The translations under genes were made by a program, and so were the position numbers. Positions 50,285 through 60,024 of a DNA stretch of 64,000 bases are shown here, one piece after another. This stretch comes from Acidimicrobiia bacterium (GTDB lineage Bacteria > Actinomycetota > Acidimicrobiia > Acidimicrobiales > Bin134). The number at the start of each line of letters is the position of its first letter. The first letter of the stretch is position 1. Location: positions 128,320-192,319 of the forward strand of contig VYCQ01000023.1 in the NCBI GenBank assembly GCA_009843865.1, written 5' to 3'. A model generated the notes under the pieces. It did not search any database and was not told the DNA's origin. It saw only the letters and a list, made by a program, of their open reading frames with translations.

Positions 50285-52912
50285 ATGAGACTCCACCGAA
50301 TACATTTGACCAATTTTCGCGGAGTTCAAAACCGCTCCATTGAGTTCAACACCAACGGCATCACGATTGTCGAAGGCAACAACGAAGCAGGCAAATCCAG
50401 TATCTTCGACGCACTCCATATGGTTCTCTACGAGCGCGATTCGGCGAGGTCGCACAGGGTGAAAGATGCCCAACCTGTCAACAGAGATGTTGGGCCTGAG
50501 GTCGCAGTCCACCTTTCTGTAGGCGAATATCAATTTGAGTACTGGAAGCGGTGGCTGAAGAACATTGGGACTACACTGGAAATTTCGGCACCCGTTCCTG
50601 AGAACCATACTGGCAGAGCTGCTCACGAGCGGGTTGAGCAAATCCTTGCCGAGACCCTAGATGCGGACTTATGGGACGCGTTGAGAATGCTTCAATCGGG
50701 CGATTTAAAGATGCCAGCGTTCACAGCAGAGTCATTCGGCAAAGCACTAGACATATCTACAGACAAGGTTGCGTTAGATGATTCGCTGAGCAGCTTGCGT
50801 GACAGGGTGGAAAAACATTACTTAGCCTTTTGGACCAAAACGGGCAGAGTGCCCAAGGAACGCGCCAGCAAGAAAACCGAGGCCAAAAGAGCAAGAGAGG
50901 CAAGAGATGACCTGCAATATCGAATGAACAGTGTGGATGCCGACCAAGCCAAGTTGGTGAAGCTGACAGACACGCTCGGCCACTTGAATGATCAGGAGCG
51001 AGAACAGGCAGTCAAGCTAGAACACCTTACTGAGCAGTGGGACTCCACAGAGTCGCTTCGCCGCGATGTGGACAGGTTTGCACTAGAGACCGGAAAAGCC
51101 AAAGCAGAATTGGAACATGCTAGAGCAGAGCAGCAAGACAGAAAACGTCTCATTGAAGAAGTTAAAACAGCCGAGAGCAGGGCCAAGAAAAGCCAAACAG
51201 ATTTGTCCACAGCTAAAGAAAATCTCAAGGTGGCTGTTGAACAGGTGACAAAAGCAGAAGAAGCATTGACTTGCGCCATTAGTGTCCTTGAACACTTAAC
51301 ACAACACCTACAGACAGCAGAGCAAGACCGCGAGCACTATGCCCAACTCAAGCGATTAGGCGAACTGAGAGGCAACCATAACAGGGTCAAAGAGGCACAG
51401 CAGCAACAGGTTGAAGCCAAGAAAACGATTGATGTTTGCTTGAGCAGGAATGATGCTGACCGGATAGCGGATGCCGAAGGTGCGAAGAACGCTGCCGAGG
51501 CAAGTTTCACTCAGTCTACAGCAAAGGTTATGGCCACGGCTCTGTGTACTATCGCCGTAGAGATCAATGGGGAAATGGTGTCCCTCGAACAGGGCGACAT
51601 CAAAGAAAGACACGTCGTCGATGTCTGGGAACTCGTCCTCCCCGAGCAGCTGCGGGTCACCGTTCAGATAGGCGACGATTCCAAACACTTCGCCGACAAG
51701 TTTCAAGCAGCTCAAAAGCAGTACGAGACTCTCTGTTTAGAGGCTAGCGTAGCCGACACCATCGAAGCCCGTCAGCAGGCCACTGCCCGCGAAGAGGCAG
51801 AAAAATTATATCAGGAAGCAGAAAATGTCATCACAGCATGTCTTGACGGCACGATCATTGATGCGCTGGTCGCTGAGATCATCAAACAATCTGAAGTGAC
51901 CGACTCTTATAAGAGCGCCAGGACCACAGACTGTCCCTTTCCTGCTGACGCTGAAGAAGCGGAAAGAGCTTTTGATGAAACAGTGCAACAACACGAAACT
52001 CAAAAAGCAGATATGGATGATTTGAAACAAGCGCTCAACGATGCCCAACGCGACTTCGCAACCGCCGAAACGAAGGTAGAACAAGCCAACAAGAGCCAAG
52101 TGGAAACCGAGAAAGGGTTGGTGATAGCCGAAACTGCTTTAGCCGACGCCCGTAAGGTCACAGATGACGATGCCGTCAAAAATAACCTAGATACCAAGTC
52201 TCAGCAGTTAAACGATTTGAGAGCATCAGAAGACAATGTCCGGTCACAATTAGAAAGCAAAAATGTCGAAGCCCTCAAGCAGTCGTTAGAAAACGCTCAA
52301 GACGATCACGAGCGAACTAAAGAAAATATCCAGGCCAATGAGCAGGAGCAGCGGAGACTAGAAGGGGCGCTTCAGCAAGCAGGCGCAGATGGAATCAGCA
52401 CTTTATTGGATCAAGCCGAGAGCAAGCTGCAAGCCATTGAGCGGACGGTCCGAAGCGAAGACTTAAAAGCAGATGCGGCAAAACTGCTCTATAAGACGTT
52501 TGAAAAGCACAGGCAGTCAGCCCACGAACGGTGCGTCGAGCCGTTTAAACAAGAGGTTGAGAAGCTCGGCCACCTCGTATTCGGAAACGATTTCATGGTG
52601 ACCTTGGACGAGAATATGAGAGTCGTGAGCCGTACCCTGAATCAAGAAACGTTGAGCTTAGATCAGCTCAGCACAGGCACCCGCGAGCAGATCGGGGTAT
52701 TGTGTCGACTGGCTTGCGCGTCTATCACAAGCATCGACGGTAAAGGTGCTCCCGTTGTCATCGACGATGCTCTCGGTTGGAGCGACTCGGATCGCTTGCA
52801 AACGATGGGCCAAGCCATCACTCAAGCAGGTAAAAGGTGTCAGGTCGTCATCCTCACTTGCATGGCTAGCAGGTACGGGAATGTAGGCGAGGCTAGAACA
52901 GTTCGACTCTGA
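50285..52912 (+). CDS. SbcC/YhaN-like SMC-type AAA ATPase
   Basis: LTNFRGVQNRSIEF, VEGNNEAGKSSIFDAL Walker A, long coiled coils, C-terminal LSTGTREQIGVL signature and PVVIDDALGWSD Walker B. Confidence 0.9.
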   Translation: MRLHRIHLTNFRGVQNRSIEFNTNGITIVEGNNEAGKSSIFDALHMVLYERDSARSHRVKDAQPVNRDVGPEVAVHLSVGEYQFEYWKRWLKNIGTTLEISAPVPENHTGRAAHERVEQILAETLDADLWDALRMLQSGDLKMPAFTAESFGKALDISTDKVALDDSLSSLRDRVEKHYLAFWTKTGRVPKERASKKTEAKRAREARDDLQYRMNSVDADQAKLVKLTDTLGHLNDQEREQAVKLEHLTEQWDSTESLRRDVDRFALETGKAKAELEHARAEQQDRKRLIEEVKTAESRAKKSQTDLSTAKENLKVAVEQVTKAEEALTCAISVLEHLTQHLQTAEQDREHYAQLKRLGELRGNHNRVKEAQQQQVEAKKTIDVCLSRNDADRIADAEGAKNAAEASFTQSTAKVMATALCTIAVEINGEMVSLEQGDIKERHVVDVWELVLPEQLRVTVQIGDDSKHFADKFQAAQKQYETLCLEASVADTIEARQQATAREEAEKLYQEAENVITACLDGTIIDALVAEIIKQSEVTDSYKSARTTDCPFPADAEEAERAFDETVQQHETQKADMDDLKQALNDAQRDFATAETKVEQANKSQVETEKGLVIAETALADARKVTDDDAVKNNLDTKSQQLNDLRASEDNVRSQLESKNVEALKQSLENAQDDHERTKENIQANEQEQRRLEGALQQAGADGISTLLDQAESKLQAIERTVRSEDLKADAAKLLYKTFEKHRQSAHERCVEPFKQEVEKLGHLVFGNDFMVTLDENMRVVSRTLNQETLSLDQLSTGTREQIGVLCRLACASITSIDGKGAPVVIDDALGWSDSDRLQTMGQAITQAGKRCQVVILTCMASRYGNVGEARTVRL

Positions 52913-53104
52913 TCGGACATTTCAGCTTGACGAAACAGACAATAGCATGTAATTGAACCGCGCCATGAATAATTTGTAAGGAAATCATTACATAGAAGTC
53001 CATCACATAGAAGGATTGTGAGGCAACCATGCCACTGCTATAAGGCTTGCTAAAGGCTACAGTTCTGTCAACAGCAACCACAGTGCCGATAGCCTTAACT
53101 TACA

Positions 53105-54202
53105 GTGAGTAGTTCAACGGGGAGGTTATTTCGGGTCACCACTTTTGGTGAATCCCATGGCGGAGGTATCGGCGCGGTGGTGGACGGTTGTCCGCCACGC
53201 CTGCCGCTCACTACCGAACTAATCCAGCGCGACTTAGATCGTCGTCGCCCGGGACAAAGCAAGCTCACAACACAGCGTAATGAAGCTGATCGTGTAGAAA
53301 TCCTTTCTGGCGTGTTTGAGGGTCAAACCCTGGGGTCGACAATTACTCTTTTGGTACGCAATGCTGATGCCAGCCCTAATGCCTACGAACATCTCAAAGA
53401 CGTATACCGACCTTCTCATGCCGACTTCACTACATATGCCAAATTCGGTATTCGTAACTGGCAAGGCGGCGGACGTGCGAGCGCCCGCGAGACGGTTGGC
53501 CGAGTTGGTGCTGGTGCCATTGCACGTTTGCTGCTGTGTTCAGCAGCAAACGTGCAGGTCTTGGCTTGGGTGAGACAAATCGCTGACATCGCTGCTGATG
53601 TTGACCCAGAGGCAATCACCCTGGATCAAGTGGAAGCTCATCCCACTCGATGTCCCGCCAGCGATGTGGCAGAAGCCATGGCGAAGGCCATTGAAGCAGC
53701 ACGTCGTGATGGCAATTCTCTAGGTGGGATCGTGGAATGCGTGGCCAAAGGTGTGCCCGCTGGCTTAGGCGAACCGGTGTTTGACAAACTTGAGGCCGAC
53801 TTAGCTAAAGCTGTTTTGTCTATTCCTGCAACCAAGGGTTTTGAGATCGGCTCAGGCTTTGGTGCTACTACCATGACCGGTAGAGATCACAACGATCCGT
53901 TTGTGCCGGGCACTATGGGACAACCTCGTACTTCTTCTAATCGCTCCGGTGGCGTACAAGGGGGAATTAGCAACGGTGAGGACATCGTGATTCGAGTGGC
54001 GTTTAAACCAACAGCCACAATCGCCTCAACCCAAGACACTGTAGATAACCAGAATAACCCCGTAGCTTTAGAAGCAAAAGGCCGTCACGATCCTTGCGTT
54101 TTACCTCGTGCAGTGCCCATCGTTGAAGCACAAGTGCTTTTGGTATTAGCAGATCACTGGCTACGCCAACAAGCAACAGATGTGCTGCCCCGCAATGGCT
54201 AA
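53105..54202 (+). CDS. aroC: Chorismate synthase
   Basis: [81 protein letters not shown]. Confidence 0.96.
   Translation: MSSSTGRLFRVTTFGESHGGGIGAVVDGCPPRLPLTTELIQRDLDRRRPGQSKLTTQRNEADRVEILSGVFEGQTLGSTITLLVRNADASPNAYEHLKDVYRPSHADFTTYAKFGIRNWQGGGRASARETVGRVGAGAIARLLLCSAANVQVLAWVRQIADIAADVDPEAITLDQVEAHPTRCPASDVAEAMAKAIEAARRDGNSLGGIVECVAKGVPAGLGEPVFDKLEADLAKAVLSIPATKGFEIGSGFGATTMTGRDHNDPFVPGTMGQPRTSSNRSGGVQGGISNGEDIVIRVAFKPTATIASTQDTVDNQNNPVALEAKGRHDPCVLPRAVPIVEAQVLLVLADHWLRQQATDVLPRNG
53521..53556. repeat. Perfect 16-bp inverted repeat with 4-nt loop inside aroC
   Basis: tgcacgtttgctgctg-tgtt-cagcagcaaacgtgca. Confidence 0.97.
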
Positions 54203-54248
54203 ACCAACATTGATTTAGCTAACGGTACATTAGACAGAACTCAAGCAG

Positions 54249-55010
54249 ATGCCAGTAAAACAGTTCCAACATGAACCAGAAGAGCAAACAAAAAGCTTCA
54301 AGCAGGCTCTGCTCAATAACCTAAATAATAACAACAGCTCAAGTATCGCGATCATTGCTGAGATCAAAAGACGTTCTCCTTCACGAGGTGACCTTAATGC
54401 CGAGCTGAATCCGGCTCACATAGCAGTTGCTTATCGCGATGGCGGTGCTAGCTGTTTGTCGGTGCTTACCAACCAGACCATGTTTAGCGGTAGTATCGAC
54501 GACCTCAAACAAGCAGCTCAAGCATCAGGACTACCTGTTTTGCGTAAGGACTTCATCACCACCACTCAAGATGTCTATGACTCTCAGCAAATGGGTGCGG
54601 CTGCTGTTTTGCTGATAGTGGCTGATCTTTTGCTGCCTACACATAAGGGACCGGATCTCGCTGAATTGCACCACCTCGCATTGACTCTAGGAATGGATGC
54701 GCTCGTTGAGGTGAAGTCTTCTCGTGAGCTTGAAGTTGCTCTAGCAGCAGGTGCTCAGATTATCGGTGTCAATCAGAGGGCCAAGCCCAAGAGCCAGACC
54801 TACACGATGGACTTTCAACGTGCCGAGCGGATGGCATCGCTGCTGCCAGACCATGTTGTGAAAGTAGCCGAATCTGGTATCGCAGTTACAGGAGGAACGA
54901 GCATTGCCACGATACGTCAAGCTGGTTATCACGCTGCGCTCATCGGTGAGGCTTTGGTGACCGCCGAAGACCCTGCAATGCGTCTTCGGGAACTGCTGGC
55001 GCAAGATTAA
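54249..55010 (+). CDS. trpC: Indole-3-glycerol phosphate synthase
   Basis: IIAEIKRRSPSRGDLN, LSVLTNQTMFSGSIDDL, PVLRKDFI, ESGI, ALIGEALV. Confidence 0.95.
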   Translation: MPVKQFQHEPEEQTKSFKQALLNNLNNNNSSSIAIIAEIKRRSPSRGDLNAELNPAHIAVAYRDGGASCLSVLTNQTMFSGSIDDLKQAAQASGLPVLRKDFITTTQDVYDSQQMGAAAVLLIVADLLLPTHKGPDLAELHHLALTLGMDALVEVKSSRELEVALAAGAQIIGVNQRAKPKSQTYTMDFQRAERMASLLPDHVVKVAESGIAVTGGTSIATIRQAGYHAALIGEALVTAEDPAMRLRELLAQD

Positions 55011-55121
55011 ACGGAAAGCTCTGAGCTGCTGGTCGCGTTAAGATACAGTGCATTAAGACGCAACCGACCCTCAGCTGAGCTGGAACGGATCCCTAAAGAC
55101 ACCACACATGAGCAACCACAC

Positions 55122-56006
55122 ATGAAGTTAACCAACAGCGTCGTTATCAGGTCTTTGGCACTGCTATTTGCCGTAGCTTTAGTTTGTATGGCTTGCAGCT
55201 CAGATAGCTCAACCGCGTCTCACACAGGGACACCTGTAACTAGCACGCCCAATCAAGCTCCAAGCGATATTAGCAGCGATCCAGCAACAACTTCACCCAC
55301 CTCTGAAACCATGCAAGCTCAGACCCCTGTTCCTACTACTAGGGTTGAGCAGCCAGTACCTTTCGATCAGAGTCAAACCCCAGAGCCAGTTTCTGATTCT
55401 GCTGAAACACCAACACCGCAATCCGGGCAAAACTCTGCGCAGAACCCCTCAGCAACTCAAGCCCCAGAACCGCAAACAGAACCCCAGACCACCCCACCAA
55501 CCGAGCAACAAGCTACGCCTCAACCCACCCCTACCAGGCCATTAGCTACACCATCGTCAAGCGCAACTCCCACATCAAAACCAACACCAATCCCCGAATC
55601 GGATCTGCCATCCATCAACGTTATCAACGTTACCAGCGGCGCAACTGTAAACCTCGCAAGCTTTGCGCCAGGCCAAAAGCCCATTGTGTTGTGGTTTTGG
55701 GCACCCCATTGATCTACTTGCCGCCGGGAAGCATCCGGCCTCGAGCAGTTGGCTCGACAGAACAGCGACAAGTTCACCCTCATCGGCTTGGGGGCACAAG
55801 ACAGCCTCTCGCACGCTGAGAGTTTCGTAAGCTCCACTGGTACTACCTTTACCATGCTTTGGGACTCATCAGGAGCCTCCTGGCGAGAGCTAAGTGTTTT
55901 TGGTCAACCCAGTTTGATCGTCATGGATCGCTATGGTCGCGAAACCGACCGCCGTGGTGGTGTTTCACCAAGTTGGATTCTGCACGCGATTGAAAACATT
56001 AATTAA
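55122..56006 (+). CDS. Candidate selenoprotein: lipoprotein-anchored thioredoxin/TlpA-like protein with UxxC motif (TGA at 55710-55712 read as Sec)
   Basis: ORFs 55122-55712 and 55749-56006 share frame; readthrough gives ...KPIVLWFWAPH(U)STCRREASGLEQLARQNSDKFTLIGLGAQD..., with TGA exactly at the first Cys of CxxC. N-terminal lipobox-like VCMACSS and Pro/Thr/Gln-rich linker. Confidence 0.85.
55713..55757 (+). promoter_or_regulatory. Putative bacterial SECIS-like stem-loop downstream of the TGA
   Basis: Upper stem gccgg-[gaagcat]-ccggc (55723-55727/55735-55739, optional G-U closing), 2x2 internal loop, lower stem cttg/cgag (55717-55720/55742-55745); apical loop begins with G about 15 nt after the TGA. 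Confidence 0.6.
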
Positions 56007-56017
56007 ATAATCTCAGA

Positions 56018-57064
56018 TCAGACAAACGGCAACTTCGCCACCTGAGCAGGCACCTCGGTGCCTCGCATGTTTAATGCCACAGCATCACCAACTTGTACAT
56101 TGGGAGACATAAAAGCCAAAGCGATACCGGTTTCCAAAGTGGGTGAAAAATTGCCTGAGGTGACCTCGCCAATAACCTGCTTGTGGCGCATCACCTGTTG
56201 ACCTTGTCTAGGTGGACGACGCCCTTCAACGATCAAACCCCTTAAGCGACGAGCAACACCACGGTCCTTCTCAGCGAAAAGTGCCTCACGTCCCTTAAAC
56301 GTTGGTTTATTCCAACTCACCACCCAACCCAGCCCGGCCTGCAATGGGGTGATGGCTGGGCCTAACTCGTGTCCGTGTAAGGGAAACCCTGCCTCTAAAC
56401 GTAAGGTGTCACGCGCTCCCAACCCCGCCGGAACAATGCCCGATGCAAGCAACGCATCCCAAAGCCGCGAAGCCGCCTCTTGCGGTACTGCAATCTCTAC
56501 ACCGTCTTCACCGGTGTAACCAGTACCTGCCACCATGAGTTCCACCTCCTCCCACCGAACAGTTGTCACGCAATTACGTTTAACCGCAGCAGCGCCGGGG
56601 CAAACCGAAGCCAACTGTTGCCTAGCTTGTGGTCCTTGCACTGCAAGCAGGGCTCTAGTAGCAGTAACATCTATACCACCCACCACAGCACTCACCCGCT
56701 TGGTGTTAGATGCGTTAGGTATCACCTCAAAACTCTGTTCAGCCACCCACCAAACAATGATGTCATCCATCACAGAGCCATCGTCTTCTAGCAGATGTGT
56801 GTACTGGGTTTGACCGGGGCCAATCTTGCTCAGATCGTTCGTCAAGGTCTTTTGCAAACGAATAAATGCATCAGCGCCAACTACCTGAAGTGTCCCCAGA
56901 TGACTTACGTCAAACACCACCGCAGTGGTGCGACAGGCCCTGTGTTCTGCCAAGGTTCCCGAAGGGTAGGACAAAGGCATCTCCCATCCCCCAAATGGCA
57001 CCATCTTGGCGTAGAGCTTGCGATGGTCGCTGTCTAACACAGACAAGCGCACCTCGGCCCCCAC
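56018..57064 (-). CDS. gcvT: Aminomethyltransferase (glycine cleavage T protein)
   Basis: YAKMVPFGGWEMPLSY, VFDVSHLG, GYTGEDGVEI, GLGARDTLRLEAGFPLHGHEL. Confidence 0.95.
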   Translation of the reverse strand: MGAEVRLSVLDSDHRKLYAKMVPFGGWEMPLSYPSGTLAEHRACRTTAVVFDVSHLGTLQVVGADAFIRLQKTLTNDLSKIGPGQTQYTHLLEDDGSVMDDIIVWWVAEQSFEVIPNASNTKRVSAVVGGIDVTATRALLAVQGPQARQQLASVCPGAAAVKRNCVTTVRWEEVELMVAGTGYTGEDGVEIAVPQEAASRLWDALLASGIVPAGLGARDTLRLEAGFPLHGHELGPAITPLQAGLGWVVSWNKPTFKGREALFAEKDRGVARRLRGLIVEGRRPPRQGQQVMRHKQVIGEVTSGNFSPTLETGIALAFMSPNVQVGDAVALNMRGTEVPAQVAKLPFV

Positions 57065-57417
57065 TAGCTTCTACCGGCGCAAGTTAGGTTGCCTTGGGTG
57101 CCCGAGGTGTCTTCAAACCCATATTTGGTTAACAAATTCTGATAGTCCCGCTGACACAACACCATCAAATCCACCTCGGGATAAGCTTCGCGAAGTCGAC
57201 GTACCTTAGCATTCTTGCGTGTGATGTATTTTTGGCGGGTGGTGGTGATTTCCACATAGCGGTCAAATCTCGGAAGGTAGAAGTCTGGAGTGAAAGCCTC
57301 TGTTACCTCACCCAATTCATTGCGAGCGAGCACAAAGGTTGTGGGTTCATAGCTCCACTCAATGCCATAAAAGTCCAGCAACTCTGCGAACTGCCGTTCA
57401 GAGTTGTGGGCGAACAC
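57064..57417 (-). CDS. PD-(D/E)XK nuclease-like small protein
   Basis: SERQFAELLDFYGIEWSYEPTTF...TPDFYLPRFDRYVEITTTRQKYITRKNAKVRRL; TAGTG overlap with gcvT start. Confidence 0.65.
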   Translation of the reverse strand: MFAHNSERQFAELLDFYGIEWSYEPTTFVLARNELGEVTEAFTPDFYLPRFDRYVEITTTRQKYITRKNAKVRRLREAYPEVDLMVLCQRDYQNLLTKYGFEDTSGTQGNLTCAGRS

Positions 57418-57448
57418 GCTAGCTGCTCTCTGCTAGCCCAAGATTGGT

Positions 57449-57970
57449 CTAGCTGCCAGTTTGACTAGCCGGTTGCTGGTTTATCCGAAACGAGTCATTA
57501 GAAGCGACACCTTTGATGTTACTCCGATCGCCAGCAGCTTCAACAGGCAACTTCTGAACCGCAGCATCTACCTGCTGCACCAGATCATCCATGGGTAAGT
57601 ACAGAGCTCCTTGACCTTGGCGCAACGCGTCTAAGAGCTGCTCATCAGTGCGTACTAGCAACGACTTCTTGCCTTTGATCACCAAATCGGCACTGACCAA
57701 ATCCTCGCCTAGTTCATGGCGCACATAGTCAAACACCTCACGCACTCGCTGCAACCCAATGCCTTCATCCATCAATCTTTTAATAAGCTTCAACTCCAGC
57801 AAATCCCGGTAAGAGTAGCGGCGCCGACTACCACTACCGATTGCTTTTTGGGCAGTAGAGGTGACCAAACCCGTGCGGGTCCAATAGTCCAACTGCCGGT
57901 AAGTAATACCCACAATTGCAATGGTCTGAACCGAGCTGAAGTCACTGGCTACCTGTTTGTAGACGGTCAT
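57449..57970 (-). CDS. MerR-family transcriptional regulator
   Basis: GITYRQLDYWTRTGLV...RRRYSYRDLLELKLIKRLMDEGIGLQRVREVFDYV. Confidence 0.9.
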   Translation of the reverse strand: MTVYKQVASDFSSVQTIAIVGITYRQLDYWTRTGLVTSTAQKAIGSGSRRRYSYRDLLELKLIKRLMDEGIGLQRVREVFDYVRHELGEDLVSADLVIKGKKSLLVRTDEQLLDALRQGQGALYLPMDDLVQQVDAAVQKLPVEAAGDRSNIKGVASNDSFRINQQPASQTGS

Positions 57971-58118
57971 TTGATCCTCCCAGGTATAGATGAGAACAGG
58001 TATCAGCGAAGAACGAACGAGCCCTTCGCATTTTGATTACATCAAAGAAACTACGCCCTTGATGTTCTTCAGGCTAGAACTCTGCCTGTGAATTGTCAAG
58101 GGTTGTGAACTGGCTGAT

Positions 58119-58616
58119 TCAGCCGTTGAAATCCTCAGGGTTAACTTGATCTAGGAACTCTCTAAACTGATCTAGCACCTCTTCGGGAGGTTCATCTTCA
58201 GAATCTAATGGCATATCCGCCACATGACCTGCTGCCGCTAGAACCTCTTCAGAGGCAAAAATTGGTGCCCCAGATCGCACCGCTAAAGCAAATGCATCAG
58301 AAGGACGACTCGAGATGCGCCGCTGTCCATTAGCATCTGCGAATTCCAGCTCGGCAAAAAAAGTACGTTCCCGCAACTCGGTCACGATAATGCGTTCCAA
58401 ACGCACACCTAGGTCATCCAACACGTTCTTAAACAAGTCGTGGGTCATTGGGCGTGGTGTTTCTACCTCTTCTAATGCCAGAGCAATTGCCTGAGCTTCG
58501 GTACCACCAATGAAAATGGGTAACAGGCGGGCTCCCCCGTTAACTTCGCGGAGCAAAACAATGGGCGCGTTGGTTGGTAACTCAACACGCACTCCGATGA
58601 GTTCCATCTCAATCAT
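58119..58616 (-). CDS. Bifunctional nuclease family (DUF151) protein
   Basis: ELIGVRVELPTNAPIVLLRE...LPIFIGGTEAQAIALALE...RPMTHDLFKNVL...SRPSDAFALAVRSGAPIFASEEVL; start set to the internal ATG at 58616. Confidence 0.9.
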   Translation of the reverse strand: MIEMELIGVRVELPTNAPIVLLREVNGGARLLPIFIGGTEAQAIALALEEVETPRPMTHDLFKNVLDDLGVRLERIIVTELRERTFFAELEFADANGQRRISSRPSDAFALAVRSGAPIFASEEVLAAAGHVADMPLDSEDEPPEEVLDQFREFLDQVNPEDFNG

Positions 58617-58626
58617 CGTTGCCAGG

Positions 58627-59184
58627 CTAGTAGAGGACAGACACAAAGGCATCCGGGTCAGCAGCCAAGCTTGCCGGATGGCAGATGAACAGATCTTGAA
58701 GATTGCGGTAGCGGCCCAACCAGTCCAATCCATAGCCCAAGAAAAACTCGTCTGGCACCTCAAAGGCTACGTAGTCAGGCACCAAGGGCAATATCCGGCG
58801 AGCCTTGCGATCTAACAAGGTGGCTACCGACACCGAAGCTGCCGAACGACGTTGCAACTCCTCCACCAGGTAGTTGAGGCTTAAGCCGGTGTCAACGATG
58901 CCCTCGACCAGCACAATCTCGCGACCGGTCACGTCCTGATTCAAATCTTTCAAAAGCCGCACGCGCCCCGAGTCTGGTGCAAATCGGTTCAGAGCTAAAA
59001 AATCAATCTCTACTTCAATATCGAGTGCTTTTGCTAGATCAGCCAAAAACAATAGGCTGCCCTTGAGCACCGAAACCAGCACTGTGCCGTTTGAGCGCTC
59101 CGCTGAAATTTGCTGCGCTACTCGTACAACGGCAGCGGCGATTTCGTTCTTGCTGGCAAACAGCTTCAATGGTGCGACCTGCAC
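58627..59184 (-). CDS. hpt: Hypoxanthine phosphoribosyltransferase
   Basis: LVSVLKGSLLFLADL, IVLVEGIVDTGLSLNYL, PDYVAFEVPDEFFLGYGLD. Confidence 0.92.
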   Translation of the reverse strand: MQVAPLKLFASKNEIAAAVVRVAQQISAERSNGTVLVSVLKGSLLFLADLAKALDIEVEIDFLALNRFAPDSGRVRLLKDLNQDVTGREIVLVEGIVDTGLSLNYLVEELQRRSAASVSVATLLDRKARRILPLVPDYVAFEVPDEFFLGYGLDWLGRYRNLQDLFICHPASLAADPDAFVSVLY

Positions 59185-59190
59185 GAGAAA

Positions 59191-60024
59191 TTAAGGATTT
59201 TGAGTATGGTTGGCTAAAGCCATCCGCAAAAGTGATAAGCGCAACTCCGAGCCAAGGTCAATCAACTCCTCTAACATGTCCTGACACTTATGTCGGGCCG
59301 ACTGAGTGTGCAGCATGGCTAGCGGCCTGATTCGCCGCTCTAACAAATCAGCCTCATGTTCTACTGCGGTCTTGTAAATACGCAGATGACGAGGTTCTAC
59401 TCCATGCTGATTCAAAAAGGCCGCTACGGTCTTAGCCACGATCACCGCCTCGGGGCTGTAATGCAAGTTGTGCCCATTGTCGATCTTCTCAATAAGGCCG
59501 AACTGCTCAAGCTCAGAAATCCGACCCACCAGCAACCCGCTAGCCGCAACCAACTCATCGACAGTTAGCGGCCCTATAGTTCCCCCTATAGCTCCTTTTG
59601 CAGTCCTTTTTGAAGTCTCTTGTGGACTTAGGTTTCTAGCATTACTTGAGGGTTTAGAGCGAGATGCACGCTCAGAAGTCTTCAAGGTATTGCGTGTCGG
59701 CTTGCGTCGAGTGCTCGCTTTTGGCACATCGCGGCTGAGCTGTGGTTCAGCAAACTGTTCCTCAGCCAAGCTTGCACCAAAATCTTTGGTGTCGATTAAC
59801 TCTTTGATTACCTTGAGGGGCAGGAAATGGTCACGCTGTTGCTCCAAAATCCAACGTAAGCGATTCACATCTGCTTCTGTGAATTTGCGATAGCCAGATT
59901 TGGTGCGGTCTGGGTCTATCAAACCTTGGCTCTCCAAAAACCGGATTTTGGAGATGCTGATGTCTTTGAACTCATCCTTCAACAAATCCAAAACCTGCCC
60001 AATGGAACGATGTGGGCTGCTCAC
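59191..60024 (-). CDS. MerR-family transcriptional regulator
   Basis: SIGQVLDLLKDEFKDISISKIRFLESQGLIDPDRTKSGYRKFTEADVNRLRWIL. Confidence 0.9.
   Translation of the reverse strand: MSSPHRSIGQVLDLLKDEFKDISISKIRFLESQGLIDPDRTKSGYRKFTEADVNRLRWILEQQRDHFLPLKVIKELIDTKDFGASLAEEQFAEPQLSRDVPKASTRRKPTRNTLKTSERASRSKPSSNARNLSPQETSKRTAKGAIGGTIGPLTVDELVAASGLLVGRISELEQFGLIEKIDNGHNLHYSPEAVIVAKTVAAFLNQHGVEPRHLRIYKTAVEHEADLLERRIRPLAMLHTQSARHKCQDMLEELIDLGSELRLSLLRMALANHTQNP

Noticed and set aside
55122-55712. Treating the 196-aa ORF and the 85-aa downstream ORF (55749-56006) as two separate genes or a simple pseudogene
   Set aside because: Both are in the same frame. The first ends precisely at the catalytic-Cys position and the second starts in mid-domain. 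The uninterrupted thioredoxin-like sequence across the TGA fits Sec recoding better. A sequencing error remains possible and is noted as a refuter.
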